Source of the DNA: Hyphomonadaceae bacterium TMED5
Lineage (GTDB): Bacteria; Pseudomonadota; Alphaproteobacteria; Caulobacterales; Hyphomonadaceae
Direction of reading: 5' to 3'
Assembly: GCA_002173095.1 (NCBI GenBank)
Contig: NHBK01000025.1
Span: 1,045-65,044, forward strand
Length of the DNA: 64,000 nucleotides
Shown here: positions 17,209-26,925 of the stretch, one piece after another
Position numbering within the stretch: position 1 is the first letter of the stretch
Layout: each line of letters starts with the position of its first letter
Position numbers and translations under genes: made by a program
The notes under the pieces: model-generated
The model's database searches: none
What the model was told of the DNA's origin: nothing
What the model saw: only the letters and a program-made list of their open reading frames with translations

Positions 17209-18666
17209 CTAATCGTCGAGAAAGGACAATTGCGCGTCGCGGCCGACTTCTTCATTCCGTCGGTCGATCAGACGGGTCGGATAGTCGCCAGTGAAGCAAT
17301 GGTCGGCATATTGCGGCGCATTTCCATCACGCTGAACGTCACCAACAGCCCAATAGAGGCCATCCACGGAGAGGAAGCCAAGGCTATCGACTTCAAGCTC
17401 ACGACGCATTTCTTCGAGATTGTAGTTTGCCGCCATGAGTTCGCGTTCGGACGGCATGTCGATGCCGTAATAGTCCGGAAACTTGATTGGCGGGCTGGCT
17501 GAACGGAAATGGATTTCCTTCGCGCCTGCATCGCGAACCATGCTGACAATTTTCTTGGAGGTGTTGCCGCGAACGATGGAGTCATCGACCAGAACAACGC
17601 GTTTGCCGTCCAGAACGTATTTGTTCGGAGCGTGCTTTTTGGAAACGCTTGTCTGACGGTCGATCTGTGTTGGTTCGATAAAGGTACGACCGACATAGTG
17701 GTTACGGATGATACCCAGCTGGAACGGCACGCCAGACGCTTCGGAGAAGCCGAGCGCAGCTGGAACGCCGCTATCTGGAACGGGTACGATGACGTCCGCG
17801 TCGGCAGGTGTTTCCTGCGCCAGGCGCATTCCCATACGGCGGCGTACATCATAGACGCTCTTACCCTGAATGATGCTGTCAGGGCGGGCGAAGTAAACGA
17901 ATTCGAACAGGCATGGCGCTGTGGAGCGGCGCTGGAATGGCGTCAGGCTTTCAACGCCAGCATCAGTGATGATGACCACTTCACCCGGTTCAATTTCGCG
18001 GACAAATTTCGCACCGATCAGATCAAGCGCGCATGTTTCAGAAGCCAGAACACTTGTGCCGCCAAGGTCACCCAGAACCAACGGGCGCAGACCGACAGGG
18101 TCGCGAGCACCGATGAGCATGTTTTCTGTGAGAGCGACAAGTGCATATCCGCCTTCGATCTGGCTGACAGCGTCAACGAAACGCTCAGTGATGCGGGCTT
18201 TGTCGGAACGGGAAATAAGGTGGAGGATAACCTCGGTGTCCATTGTGGACTGGAAGATGGCGCCTTTGTCTACGAGCTGGCGGCGCAGGGCCCGGGAATT
18301 CGTCAGATTGCCGTTATGGGCGATTGCGAAACCACCGCAATCAAGGTCGGCGAAAATTGGCTGGATGTTTCGAACCGCTGGCGTGCCTTGAGTGGGGTAG
18401 CGGTTATGGCCAATTGCCGATGAGCCGGGCAGGCGGGTTCGCATATTTTCGCCGACAAAGTTATCGCCGACGAGCCCGATATGTCGTTCATTCACGAAAT
18501 AGCCGGACTTCTCATCGTAAGTGGCGATACCGCAGGCTTCCTGGCCTCTGTGCTGCAACGCATGCAGGCCGAGCGCGGTAATGACTGAGGCTTCCGGGTG
18601 TCCGAAAATACCGAAGACACCGCATTCCTCTCGGAGCTTGTCATCATCATGGTCCCAAAACATCAT
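17209..18666 (-). CDS. purF: Amidophosphoribosyltransferase
   Basis: First committed step of purine synthesis, making phosphoribosylamine from PRPP and glutamine. The N-terminal glutaminase domain has the nucleophile Cys in LREECGVFGIFG and the HNGNLTN region. The phosphoribosyltransferase domain has the PRPP loop RVVLVDDSIVRGNTSKKIV. The start is taken at ATG 18666, 9 bases after GGAG; an in-frame TTG at 18672 is too close to that site. It follows cvpA as in many bacteria. Confidence 0.96.
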   Translation of the reverse strand: MMFWDHDDDKLREECGVFGIFGHPEASVITALGLHALQHRGQEACGIATYDEKSGYFVNERHIGLVGDNFVGENMRTRLPGSSAIGHNRYPTQGTPAVRNIQPIFADLDCGGFAIAHNGNLTNSRALRRQLVDKGAIFQSTMDTEVILHLISRSDKARITERFVDAVSQIEGGYALVALTENMLIGARDPVGLRPLVLGDLGGTSVLASETCALDLIGAKFVREIEPGEVVIITDAGVESLTPFQRRSTAPCLFEFVYFARPDSIIQGKSVYDVRRRMGMRLAQETPADADVIVPVPDSGVPAALGFSEASGVPFQLGIIRNHYVGRTFIEPTQIDRQTSVSKKHAPNKYVLDGKRVVLVDDSIVRGNTSKKIVSMVRDAGAKEIHFRSASPPIKFPDYYGIDMPSERELMAANYNLEEMRRELEVDSLGFLSVDGLYWAVGDVQRDGNAPQYADHCFTGDYPTRLIDRRNEEVGRDAQLSFLDD

Positions 18667-18696
18667 GTGCAAAGCTCCAACTAGTCGTCCATAAAA

Positions 18697-19254
18697 CTAA
18701 GGTGAGTCTGGCAAATTGTCAGGTAAAGCGTCCTGAACACTCCCGGCTACCGTCGGGATAATGCTCTGTACCCAGATTACGCCCTGAATGAAATAGGGAT
18801 AAGAAAAAGAATCCATCACCCAGGAAATCTGAGCCTCTTCGATGAAGGGGCGTGCCACAAAAAGCACAAGAATAATGATCGCGATTGCGCGGGCGATACC
18901 GAACAGAAGCCCGGCCAGACGGTCTATCCAGCTGATATCAGTAGAGGTGTGCACAAAGCGCGAGAATTTCTGACCAAACCAGGCCGCCAGAATGTAGACG
19001 ATGAGGAATGATATCGCGACAATGATGATCTGGAAGATCAGCGGATCTGCTTCAAACGGTATGTTTTCCTGCAGAATTGGCGTGATGTAGAAATAGGAAA
19101 AAATCGCCGCGGCGAGTGCGATCACAAAGGCTAGAATAGATGCGAGTTCGCGGATAAACCCCCGCGCCAGAGCCATCAGGCCGGATACCAGCATCAGCGC
19201 CAGAACGATGCCATCGAACAGCGTGAAAGTGGCAGAACTCAGAAAATCACCCAT
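18697..19254 (-). CDS. cvpA: CvpA-family membrane protein
   Basis: A 185-residue inner-membrane protein with about four hydrophobic segments (near 12-28, 36-54, 70-90 and 112-132). The family pattern is DGIVLALMLVSGLMALARGFIRELASILAF, with ISWIDRLAGLLFGIARA. Homologues are needed for colicin V export and envelope robustness in Escherichia coli. Its start overlaps the radA stop by 8 bases and purF follows, the classic cvpA-purF order. Confidence 0.93.
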   Translation of the reverse strand: MGDFLSSATFTLFDGIVLALMLVSGLMALARGFIRELASILAFVIALAAAIFSYFYITPILQENIPFEADPLIFQIIIVAISFLIVYILAAWFGQKFSRFVHTSTDISWIDRLAGLLFGIARAIAIIILVLFVARPFIEEAQISWVMDSFSYPYFIQGVIWVQSIIPTVAGSVQDALPDNLPDSP

Positions 19255-20620
19255 CGTCGTCCTTGATCCCGAGCATGTCGACCAGATCAGAAAGCCTCTT
19301 AATGGGCGTGTAGGTCAAGTCACCATGCCGCTTCTGCGGTCCTTCAGGGCCGAACGCACTGCGAAAGCCCAGTCTCTCCGCTTCTTTTATCCTTGCTTCC
19401 ATCCGAGCAACAGGACGAATTGCACCGGAAAGCGCTATTTCTCCAAAAAATATTGCCTTTTCAGGCAGTGGAGTGTCCGAAATGGAAGAAAGTAGTGCGG
19501 CCGCAGATGCAAGGTCGCCAGCCGGCTCGTTGATTCTGTAGCCACCTGCAACCGAAAGATAAATATCGCGTCCGCCAATCTGAATTCCGCAACGGGCTTC
19601 CAGCACTGCGATCATCATGGCCAGACGATTCGTGTCCCAGCCGACAACGGAACGACGCGGTGTGCCATAGGCGGCAGGTCCGCCCAGCGCCTGTACTTCT
19701 GCAAGCATAGGGCGTGAGCCCTCCATGGCGGCAAACACCGCTGCACCACCCGTGCGTTCATCTTCGGAGCTCAGAAACAAGGCGGACGGTTCTTTGGCAG
19801 GTGAAAGGCCAAAGGCCGACATCTCGAAAATGCCGATTTCGTCGGTCGGGCCGAAACGGTTTTTCACCGCGCGCAAAATACGGAATTGGTGTCCGCGTTC
19901 GCCTTCGAAATAGAACACGGTGTCGACCATGTGCTCGACAACGCGAGGGCCCGCAATCTGTCCCTCTTTGGTGACGTGGCCAACAATCACCAGCGCACAG
20001 CCAGACCGTTTCGCGAACCGCACCAATTCCTGCGCGCAGGCGCGGACCTGAGAGACTGAGCCGGGAGCTGCTTCAACGCTGTCCGACCAGAGCGTCTGAA
20101 TAGAGTCGATTACGACAAAATCCGGTTTGGACTTCTTCAGCGCGGAGAGAATGGTCCGAAGATCTGTTTCTGTGGCGAGCTTAACCGGGCTGGCTGAAAT
20201 TTTCAGCCGCTCCGCGCGATCCTGAATTTGGGCAGCGGCTTCCTCACCGGACACGTAGACAACTTCCATGCCATTTCGGGCGAGGCGAGCCGTGACCTGA
20301 AGGAGAAGCGTGGATTTACCAATGCCCGGGTCGCCGCCAATCAGCGTGGCGGATGCTGGCACGAGGCCTCCACCAAAGACACGGTCCAATTCCTCAACGC
20401 CGAGCTTGATACGCTCTGGAGCTTCACGCTGTTCGTCCAGACTGGTGAATTCCAGCGTGCCTGTGTTCTTTTTGCTCGTGGGCTTCAGGCTGCCGGGCGC
20501 CACACTCAGCGTCTCTTCAACCAGCGTGTTCCATTCTCCGCAGCCCTCGCACTTACCGTTCCATTTAGAATGGACGGTGCCGCAGGACTGACACACAAAC
20601 TGAGAGCTTGTCTTCGCCAT
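19247..20620 (-). CDS. radA: DNA repair protein RadA
   Basis: A 457-residue RecA-like branch-migration ATPase. The N-terminal four-Cys zinc finger (C10, C13, C24, C27) is followed by Walker A GGDPGIGKST, the RadA-specific KNRFG motif (AVKNRFGPTDEIG) and a C-terminal Lon-protease-like domain (LSVAGGYRINEPAGDLA). Start and stop are interlocked with the neighbours: 1 base with mlaF and 8 with cvpA. This argues for a tightly packed operon. Confidence 0.97.
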   Translation of the reverse strand: MAKTSSQFVCQSCGTVHSKWNGKCEGCGEWNTLVEETLSVAPGSLKPTSKKNTGTLEFTSLDEQREAPERIKLGVEELDRVFGGGLVPASATLIGGDPGIGKSTLLLQVTARLARNGMEVVYVSGEEAAAQIQDRAERLKISASPVKLATETDLRTILSALKKSKPDFVVIDSIQTLWSDSVEAAPGSVSQVRACAQELVRFAKRSGCALVIVGHVTKEGQIAGPRVVEHMVDTVFYFEGERGHQFRILRAVKNRFGPTDEIGIFEMSAFGLSPAKEPSALFLSSEDERTGGAAVFAAMEGSRPMLAEVQALGGPAAYGTPRRSVVGWDTNRLAMMIAVLEARCGIQIGGRDIYLSVAGGYRINEPAGDLASAAALLSSISDTPLPEKAIFFGEIALSGAIRPVARMEARIKEAERLGFRSAFGPEGPQKRHGDLTYTPIKRLSDLVDMLGIKDDDG

Positions 20621-21384
20621 CAGATCGCCGGCTGGATCGGGCCATCAGCGCGCCCATGGACGAACTGGTCTACATATTCATTGCCGGAATGGTCGACGTC
20701 TTCGGCTTTGCCACGCCAGATAATTTTGCCATCAAACAGCATGGCAATCTCATCGCCAATCTTACGCGCTGACGGCATGTCATGCGTGATGGAGACGGAT
20801 GCTGCGCCCAGCCCCTTTACCTGTTCTACGATCAGATCATTGATCGCATCAGCCGTGATTGGGTCGAGGCCCGTCGTGGGCTCGTCAAAGAAGATCAGAT
20901 CAGGCTTGGCGGCGATGGCGCGCGCAAGGCCTACGCGTTTCTGCATGCCGCCTGAAAGTTCTGCCGGGTAAAGATCAGCAACTTCAGTCCCGAGGCGCAC
21001 TTTCTTCAGTGTTTCGATCGCGCGCTCTTTTGCCTCTTTGCGCGACACGCCTTCTGAATGGATCAGGCGGAAGGCGACATTCTGCCAGACTGGCAGACTG
21101 TCAAACAGCGCAGCACCCTGAAACAGCATGCCCGTGCGCGCCAGCATGGCTTCACGTTCTGAGCGCTTATTTGCGCGCATCTCATGGCCGTCAAAATAGA
21201 TATTGCCCTCATCAAGCGTCATCAGGCCAAGAGAGCATTTCAGAGAGACGGATTTGCCCGTGCCGGAACCACCAATAATGACAAGCGATTTGCCCGGCGC
21301 GACATCGAAATCTAGACCCTGAAGAATCTTCTTCGGGCCGAAAGATTTGTGGACATTTTTAAGTCTGAGAAGTGGTGCGGTCAC
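20620..21384 (-). CDS. mlaF: ABC transporter ATP-binding protein, MlaF type
   Basis: A 254-residue ATPase with Walker A GGSGTGKS, signature LSGGMQKR and Walker B LIFFDEPTTGLDP. It powers retrograde or anterograde phospholipid movement with MlaE. The GTG start is built into the mlaE stop (GTGA, 4-base overlap). No MCE-domain (mlaD) gene follows here; radA does. The substrate-binding subunit must be encoded elsewhere. Confidence 0.92.
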   Translation of the reverse strand: MTAPLLRLKNVHKSFGPKKILQGLDFDVAPGKSLVIIGGSGTGKSVSLKCSLGLMTLDEGNIYFDGHEMRANKRSEREAMLARTGMLFQGAALFDSLPVWQNVAFRLIHSEGVSRKEAKERAIETLKKVRLGTEVADLYPAELSGGMQKRVGLARAIAAKPDLIFFDEPTTGLDPITADAINDLIVEQVKGLGAASVSITHDMPSARKIGDEIAMLFDGKIIWRGKAEDVDHSGNEYVDQFVHGRADGPIQPAI

Positions 21385-22184
21385 AGGCCAATCCTCGTGA
21401 ACAGAGTGGTCAGAAGGAAGTTTGAGAAGAAGATCAGAACGGCACTGGAGACAACGGCCAGCGTGGCCGCACGACCAACGCCGCTCGCGCCGCCTTCACT
21501 GTTCTGGCCGTGATAACAGCCCATCAGCGATACGATTGCACCGAAGACAGCAGCTTTGATCAGGCCGCCGAAAATATCGCCGCCCGTCACATAATTCATG
21601 GTGTTCCGGATATAGAGATCGCCGTTAAAATCCAGCGTCCCAGTCGCGACCAGATAGCCGCCCGCAACGCCGATCACGTCTGCCACAAACACGAGGATTG
21701 GTAGCGTGATAATGGCTGCCCAGAGGCGTGGTGCGTACAGATAGCGATACGGGCTTGTAGACAGGGTATCGAGCGCGTCGATCTGTTCTGTCACTTTCAT
21801 CGTGCCAATTTCAGCCGCGATACCCGCGCTGACGCGGCCTGCAAGCATGAGGCCCGCAATCACGGGACCGAGTTCTCGCGTAATGCCGAGCACGACAATG
21901 TTCGGGAGGAATTGTTCTGCATTAAAACGAGAGCCGCCGACATAAATGTTCAGAGCCAGGGCTGCGCCGATGAAAACGGCGGTCAGGCCCACAACCGGCA
22001 GAGAATAATAGCCGATTTTAATGCACTGGCGCACAATCTCTCCGAAATAGAGAGGAAAGGAGACTGCGGAGATTTTGACGCGCCCGATAAATGCTGCGAG
22101 GCGTCCGGTTTCTGACAGCAGGCCGAGAAGCGCTGCGCCCACCCATTGGAGGGGCTTCAGAAAAAACGGTATTTCTGGGTTCAC
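21381..22184 (-). CDS. mlaE: ABC transporter permease, MlaE type
   Basis: A 267-residue permease with about five membrane segments. Family signatures are NIVVLGITRELGPVIAGLMLAGRVSAGIAAEIGTMKVTEQIDAL and a conserved C-terminal segment. The start is set at GTG 22184, because AGGAG sits 8 bases upstream, overlapping the alr stop; an upstream in-frame start at 22229 would run 35 bases into alr and lacks a site. It works with MlaF in phospholipid transport across the envelope. Confidence 0.92.
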   Translation of the reverse strand: MNPEIPFFLKPLQWVGAALLGLLSETGRLAAFIGRVKISAVSFPLYFGEIVRQCIKIGYYSLPVVGLTAVFIGAALALNIYVGGSRFNAEQFLPNIVVLGITRELGPVIAGLMLAGRVSAGIAAEIGTMKVTEQIDALDTLSTSPYRYLYAPRLWAAIITLPILVFVADVIGVAGGYLVATGTLDFNGDLYIRNTMNYVTGGDIFGGLIKAAVFGAIVSLMGCYHGQNSEGGASGVGRAATLAVVSSAVLIFFSNFLLTTLFTRIGL

Positions 22185-22194
22185 GTACTCGCTC

Positions 22195-23259
22195 CTAATC
22201 CGTCCACACCCGGGAGATGCGACCGCCAAGGCGTGACGTCAACTCATAATCGAGTGTTCCTAATGCTTCAGCCTGTATTTCCAGACCGGCATGTGGACCA
22301 ATGAATTCTATGTGAGTTTGAAGTTCCGGTCGCTCTGGCAGGTCTGAAATGTCGACCGTAGTCATATCCATTGAGATACGTCCGACGACAGGGCAGGGCG
22401 TACCGTCCAGAATCCCAAAACCGTAATTTGAGGCCGACCGCAGATAACCATCGGCATATCCGAGCGCAACGGTGGCCAGCTGAGTTGGGCGGCGCGCTGT
22501 AAAACTCGCGCCATAACCTGTCGTCTCACCTTCTTTGACGTCAAAGACGCTGAGGATTGGAGCCGTCAGCTTTAGTGCAGGTCTGGTGCGCACTTCAGGC
22601 GGTCTGGCTGGGCCGCCGCCATAAATACCAATGCCCAGACGAACCAGATCAAAATGATAGTCAGAGCCCAGATAGATGCCCGCAGTCGCTGACAGGCTTT
22701 TCTTTGAATCGGGAAAGTGAGCCGCAATGCTTTTGAAGCGTTCAAGCTGGCTGGCATTCATCTCGTGCCCGGGCGCGTCTGCGCAGGCAAGATGGCTCAT
22801 CACCAGCAAGGGAGACTTATCGCCTGTCAGCTGAAGGATATCGGTGAGGCTTTCTGGCCGAATGCCCAGGCGGTTCATGCCTGTGTCAAAATGCAGTGCG
22901 TATCCCATCTTAATTCCGGCGCGCAGCCACAGCTCAAGCTGTTCTACGGAATTGCAGACCGGTATGAGGGCCGCTGAGCTGAACAGCGAAATATCGGCAG
23001 CGGTAGGGCCGTGCAGAATGAAGATGTCGCTACCGGGGCCGATGGCGTCTCGAACGGCCACGCCTTCATGCGGATAGGCGACAAAGAATGTTGTACAGCC
23101 TGCGGTCTGAAGGCGAGCCGCAACTTGAGCAGCGCCATGGCCATATGCATCCGCTTTGACGACGGCGGACGTCTCAGCTGAGGCAGCAAAGGATTTCAGT
23201 GCAAGATAATTGGCTTCAATCGTCGCGAGGTTTATCTCTGCCCGAGGCGTTTCACCCAT
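22195..23259 (-). CDS. alr: Alanine racemase
   Basis: A PLP enzyme that makes D-alanine for peptidoglycan. The lysine that binds PLP is in VVKADAYGHGA, and the second catalytic residue lies in GYGASFTA. The start is taken at ATG 23259 (MGETPRAEINLATIEANY), which places it just after the dnaB stop at 23276. A longer in-frame version from 23337 would overlap dnaB by 62 bases and adds low-complexity Ser/Ala/Thr residues. It lies downstream of dnaB, an arrangement common in alphaproteobacteria. Confidence 0.94.
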   Translation of the reverse strand: MGETPRAEINLATIEANYLALKSFAASAETSAVVKADAYGHGAAQVAARLQTAGCTTFFVAYPHEGVAVRDAIGPGSDIFILHGPTAADISLFSSAALIPVCNSVEQLELWLRAGIKMGYALHFDTGMNRLGIRPESLTDILQLTGDKSPLLVMSHLACADAPGHEMNASQLERFKSIAAHFPDSKKSLSATAGIYLGSDYHFDLVRLGIGIYGGGPARPPEVRTRPALKLTAPILSVFDVKEGETTGYGASFTARRPTQLATVALGYADGYLRSASNYGFGILDGTPCPVVGRISMDMTTVDISDLPERPELQTHIEFIGPHAGLEIQAEALGTLDYELTSRLGGRISRVWTD

Positions 23260-23275
23260 CACATCAGCAAGCGGA

Positions 23276-24745
23276 TCAGAATTCACTGCTGGCGTAGCGC
23301 TTATCGAGGTTGCTGAACTTGGTGATATTCGGGTCAAAGTGCAGTTCTACCTTACCAATCGGTCCGTGACGCTGTTTGGACACGATAACTTCGGCAATAT
23401 TGCGGAGACGTTCCATTCTTTCCTGCCATTCCGCAAATTTTTCGCCGGCATCATCCGGTTCCTGACGCTCCAGATAGTAAGATTCCCTGTAAACGAAGAG
23501 CACGGCGTCGGCATCCTGCTCAATCGAACCTGATTCCCGAAGGTCAGAAAGCTGAGGCCTTTTATCGTCACGCTGCTCGACCTGACGTGAAAGCTGAGAC
23601 AGTGCGATGATCGGAATGTTGAGTTCTTTCGCCAGAGCTTTCAGGCCCATGGTGATCTCAGAGACTTCCTGTACACGGCCCTGCGCGCTTTTCGCGCCAG
23701 AACCTGTAATCAGCTGAAGATAGTCGATGATAAGCAGATCGAGGCCCAGAGATCGTTTCTGGCGTCTCGCGCGTGCTGACAGCTGAGAAATCGAGATGCC
23801 GCCGGTATCGTCAATGAAGAGCGGCAGTGATTCCAGTTCGGCCGCCGCATCACGGAGCTTGTCATATTCATGGCGTTCGAGGTCGCCCTGACGAATGCGG
23901 TGCGACTGAACGCCGGACCGCTCAGCAAGGATACGGGTCGCGAGCTGTTCGGATGACATCTCGAGCGAGAAGAAACCGACAATCGCGCCATCATTCAGAA
24001 CGCGCTGGCCTTGTTCATTGGTCTCATACTGGTAACCGGCGGCTGCGTTATAGGCGATGTTTGTCGCAAGCGAGGTCTTACCCATGGATGGACGACCAGC
24101 AAGGATGAGCAAGTCAGAATTGTGCAGGCCACCAAGCTTGTTATCGAGATCCATCAGGCCGGTTGAGATACCGGCAATTTTGCCATCGCGCTGAAACGCC
24201 ATGGTCGCTGATTCAATCGACTGCGTAATAGCAGAGCCGAAGGTGACAAAGCCGCCGCGCGCCGAACCGCGCATTGCCAGATTGCCGAGCTTCTTCTCTG
24301 CAGTTTCGATTTGCTGCGCGCCGGGAATATCTTCTTTCGGGTGTGCAGCATTGGACACCATAACCGCGCCGATATCGATCAGTTCGCGACGGATAGCGAG
24401 GTCGCGTACGATATGGGCGTAGTCTACGATTTCCGGGCCGAATGCAGCGAGATCCAGAAGTTCAGCCAGATAGCTCGCTCCGCCAATGGCTTCGAGTTTG
24501 CCGGATTTGGCGAATTCATCATGCAGCGTCACGCCGTCTGCCATTTTACCGTTAGGTACGAATTTGGCGATGACCGCATAGATTTCCGCATGGGCAGGAT
24601 TATAAAAATCCGTTTCGATCAAAAGCTCAGACACGCGGTGAAAGGCGTTATTGTCGAACAGGATCGCACCAAGAATGGCGGCTTCGGCCGCTACATTGTG
24701 CGGAGAGTCCTGTTTGGTTTTCGGAGCTTGATCGTCATAGGCCAT
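23276..24745 (-). CDS. dnaB: Replicative DNA helicase
   Basis: A hexameric 5'-3' fork helicase of 489 residues. The N-terminal domain begins PHNVAAEAAILGAILFDN, with Walker A AGRPSMGKTS, Walker B LLIIDYLQLI and the DnaB signature around QLSRQVEQRDDKRPQLSDLRESGSIEQDAD. The ATG at 24745 is favoured; a TTG ten codons earlier is the only other option. A perfect DnaA box lies 72-80 bases upstream, inside a terminator loop. Confidence 0.97.
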   Translation of the reverse strand: MAYDDQAPKTKQDSPHNVAAEAAILGAILFDNNAFHRVSELLIETDFYNPAHAEIYAVIAKFVPNGKMADGVTLHDEFAKSGKLEAIGGASYLAELLDLAAFGPEIVDYAHIVRDLAIRRELIDIGAVMVSNAAHPKEDIPGAQQIETAEKKLGNLAMRGSARGGFVTFGSAITQSIESATMAFQRDGKIAGISTGLMDLDNKLGGLHNSDLLILAGRPSMGKTSLATNIAYNAAAGYQYETNEQGQRVLNDGAIVGFFSLEMSSEQLATRILAERSGVQSHRIRQGDLERHEYDKLRDAAAELESLPLFIDDTGGISISQLSARARRQKRSLGLDLLIIDYLQLITGSGAKSAQGRVQEVSEITMGLKALAKELNIPIIALSQLSRQVEQRDDKRPQLSDLRESGSIEQDADAVLFVYRESYYLERQEPDDAGEKFAEWQERMERLRNIAEVIVSKQRHGPIGKVELHFDPNITKFSNLDKRYASSEF

Positions 24746-24800
24746 AGTGGGCAGCGTTAACCTTTTTTGAATCAAAGATCACGCCTTGACTGACCATGAA

Positions 24801-24842
24801 ATAAAACGCTTCCCCGTTATCCACAGGGAAGCGCTGTTTTTT
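24801..24842 (-). terminator. Terminator of the chemoreceptor gene, its loop formed by a DnaA box
   Basis: The stem CGCTTCCC (24807-24814) / GGGAAGCG (24826-24833) encloses an 11-base loop and is followed on the minus strand by TTTTATTT. A T-run on the plus side allows weaker use in the other direction. It directly follows the chemoreceptor stop at 24880. Confidence 0.8.
24817..24825 (+). promoter_or_regulatory. Perfect DnaA box TTATCCACA upstream of dnaB
   Basis: The 9-mer is an exact consensus DnaA box. It occupies the loop of the terminator hairpin at 24807-24833 and lies 72 bases upstream of the dnaB ATG. It could let DnaA influence dnaB transcription, which is inference. Confidence 0.6.
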
Positions 24843-24879
24843 GTCAGGCCTCTGATGAATTGAGAGGCGCTTACTATGC

Positions 24880-26862
24880 TCAGTCGTCGAACTCGATACC
24901 GCCGCGTTTACCACTGGCCCAGCGTACAACGCCCTCACGTTCGCCGTTATAGTTGAGCGTAAAGACCTGGCCGACGTCTGATTGAGACACGCCCTCTACG
25001 CCGATGCCGCGAGGGCCCTCATCAACCACGATAGCAGGGACTGTTTTGCCGTCGCCATGCATTTGAATAGGTTTGCCTTCCACCTGAACGCGCTCTCGCT
25101 TGCGGCGCTCCTCAATGGATTCCTTGGAGTGCAGGAAGGCGGACATCTCGTCGAGACGTTTGGTGACTTCGTTGCTGGCCGTGTCCAGTTTCTTCAACAG
25201 GTCCAGAGCTGCATTGCGGTCTCCGCTCGCTGAGGCCTTCAGGGCGTCGACGGCTGCATGGTGGACATCATGATGGTGCTTATCGAGCGTCTTGAATGCA
25301 TCGGTTTGACGCAGGTCCGCATCTTCAATGCCGTCATACCATTTGCCGAGGCGGCAAGAATGGTTGTCCGGCACGTCAGCAGCCGTCCAGCTGCCGCGAC
25401 CCAGAACGGTATCGATCGCACGCTTCTTGAAGAGCGTATGGTCGATCTTCGCCATTTCGCAGAGCGAGCGTCCAGAAGAGTTCTTGAACCATTTGGTTGC
25501 GGATTTGGAGAGCTGATCATTGCTGTCCTGAAGCGAGTCAGAAATTGAGTTGAGGCTTTCAGCATTGTCTCGCGCCAGATCAGAGATGCCAGCGATATGT
25601 CCGCTGATCTCAGTGGAAGATGCTTCCTGTTGTTCCAGGATCTGAGCAACCTCAGACATGCGGCCAGCAACAGAGTTCATCTGATAGCCCGCAGTCTCGA
25701 TCTGCTCGCTTGCATTCGTCAGCGTTTCCTCGCCCGTTTCGATGGCGTTCTGCGTCGCCTGGAAGTTTGAGCTGATGCGGCTGATTTCATCCTGAAGCGT
25801 CTGGATTCGCGCAGCTACGTCGTCGGTTGCAGACGCGGTCTGGTTGGCCAGTGCTTTGACTTCGCTCGCAACAACCGCGAAGCCTTTGCCAGCTTCACCT
25901 GCGCGGGCAGCCTCAATTGTCGCGTTAAGCGCGAGCAGATTTGTCTGGTCCGCAATAGATTGGATGACGCTCATAACGTCATTGATTTCGCGAGCAGCGT
26001 CCTGAAGCGAAGACAGGCTTTCATTGCTTCGGTCAGCGGCCTCGGAAACAGTGTTGATAGCCTGACGCGCTTTCACCACGCCCTGCACACCTTCTTCAAG
26101 GCGTTTGTTTGTGTCGGCTGCGGCATCGGCGGCGTTCTGGCTGGTTTCCGAGAGTTGTTGAATTGAGGACACCAGCTCTTCAACAGCCGCAGCAACAGAC
26201 TCGCTGGACGAGGTCGAGCGGGATGTACTGTCGCTGAGAAGCGCAATGTTCAGCGTGACCTGGTTGAGGTCGGTCATCGCGCCGGAAATGGTTTTCAGCG
26301 TGTGATAATCGCTGTCCTCACGCCATTCAATCGCATCCTGATCTGTCATCTGAGATGAGTAGGACTCATTTCCGAGCGCCATATCCATGAACATACGAGC
26401 GACCAGAATTTGCAGGGCTTCGGTTGCACGGTGCGGCGTGAACCGGTGCGCTTTCATGACAGCAGGGATTGCATCCATGAGGACGCGGCCATAGCCTGCA
26501 ATGAACCAGTCGGATGTGAGACCAATGCGAACGTGCGCGGAGCCGACTTTGCGGGCATCGCGCTCAAACGTGCGCATATCGTGACCGGTAAAGACGTTCT
26601 GCCAGTGTCCCGTCTGGGACTTAGCCAGGTCTTTTGCTGTACGTGTAGAATTATTCAGGCGGGAAGCCAGGTGAGGCGTTTTTCCAAGGCGCTCATAGAA
26701 GCGTTCAAGAATGCCTTCCATATTTGGAGCAAGCTGATTCCATACAGCTGCAGCGCGTGCGCCATTTGGATCTTCCGGCATCAGATATTCAAACAGGTCC
26801 GCTGTATTATTCTTCGACTTTGTCGTCGTTTGCGGAGCGAGAGATGTGCTAGCTTGCGCCAT
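24880..26862 (-). CDS. Soluble chemoreceptor: protoglobin sensor, MCP signalling, CZB zinc and PilZ-like domains
   Basis: A 660-residue protein with no membrane segments. Residues about 20-175 match a protoglobin/HemAT-type heme sensor, with the proximal His H110 in [20 protein letters not shown]. Residues about 200-460 are a methyl-accepting coiled coil with the hairpin tip [19 protein letters not shown] (305-323). Residues 470-545 form a CZB zinc domain (H475, [10 protein letters not shown] at 501-510, H534). Residues 585-660 form a PilZ-like domain (RKRER at 587-591). The second PilZ motif is DEGPRG instead of D/NxSxxG, so cyclic-di-GMP binding is doubtful. Oxygen or redox taxis is inferred. 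It is followed by its own terminator. Confidence 0.88.
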   Translation of the reverse strand: MAQASTSLAPQTTTKSKNNTADLFEYLMPEDPNGARAAAVWNQLAPNMEGILERFYERLGKTPHLASRLNNSTRTAKDLAKSQTGHWQNVFTGHDMRTFERDARKVGSAHVRIGLTSDWFIAGYGRVLMDAIPAVMKAHRFTPHRATEALQILVARMFMDMALGNESYSSQMTDQDAIEWREDSDYHTLKTISGAMTDLNQVTLNIALLSDSTSRSTSSSESVAAAVEELVSSIQQLSETSQNAADAAADTNKRLEEGVQGVVKARQAINTVSEAADRSNESLSSLQDAAREINDVMSVIQSIADQTNLLALNATIEAARAGEAGKGFAVVASEVKALANQTASATDDVAARIQTLQDEISRISSNFQATQNAIETGEETLTNASEQIETAGYQMNSVAGRMSEVAQILEQQEASSTEISGHIAGISDLARDNAESLNSISDSLQDSNDQLSKSATKWFKNSSGRSLCEMAKIDHTLFKKRAIDTVLGRGSWTAADVPDNHSCRLGKWYDGIEDADLRQTDAFKTLDKHHHDVHHAAVDALKASASGDRNAALDLLKKLDTASNEVTKRLDEMSAFLHSKESIEERRKRERVQVEGKPIQMHGDGKTVPAIVVDEGPRGIGVEGVSQSDVGQVFTLNYNGEREGVVRWASGKRGGIEFDD

Positions 26863-26911
26863 TGGGTGACTTCCCCTGAAGTTTATTCAACAGAGGCATA
26901 GTACCCATAAC

Positions 26912-26925
26912 GAATGTAAGCATTC
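26912..26925. promoter_or_regulatory. Inverted repeat GAATG-TAAG-CATTC upstream of the chemoreceptor gene
   Basis: A 5-bp perfect inverted repeat with a 4-base spacer lies 50 bases upstream of the receptor start. It could be an operator half-site pair. No further support is visible. Confidence 0.3.

Noticed and set aside
17509-18423. Plus-strand frame of 304 codons opposite purF
   Set aside because: purF is certain and the opposite frame shows no family pattern or start site.
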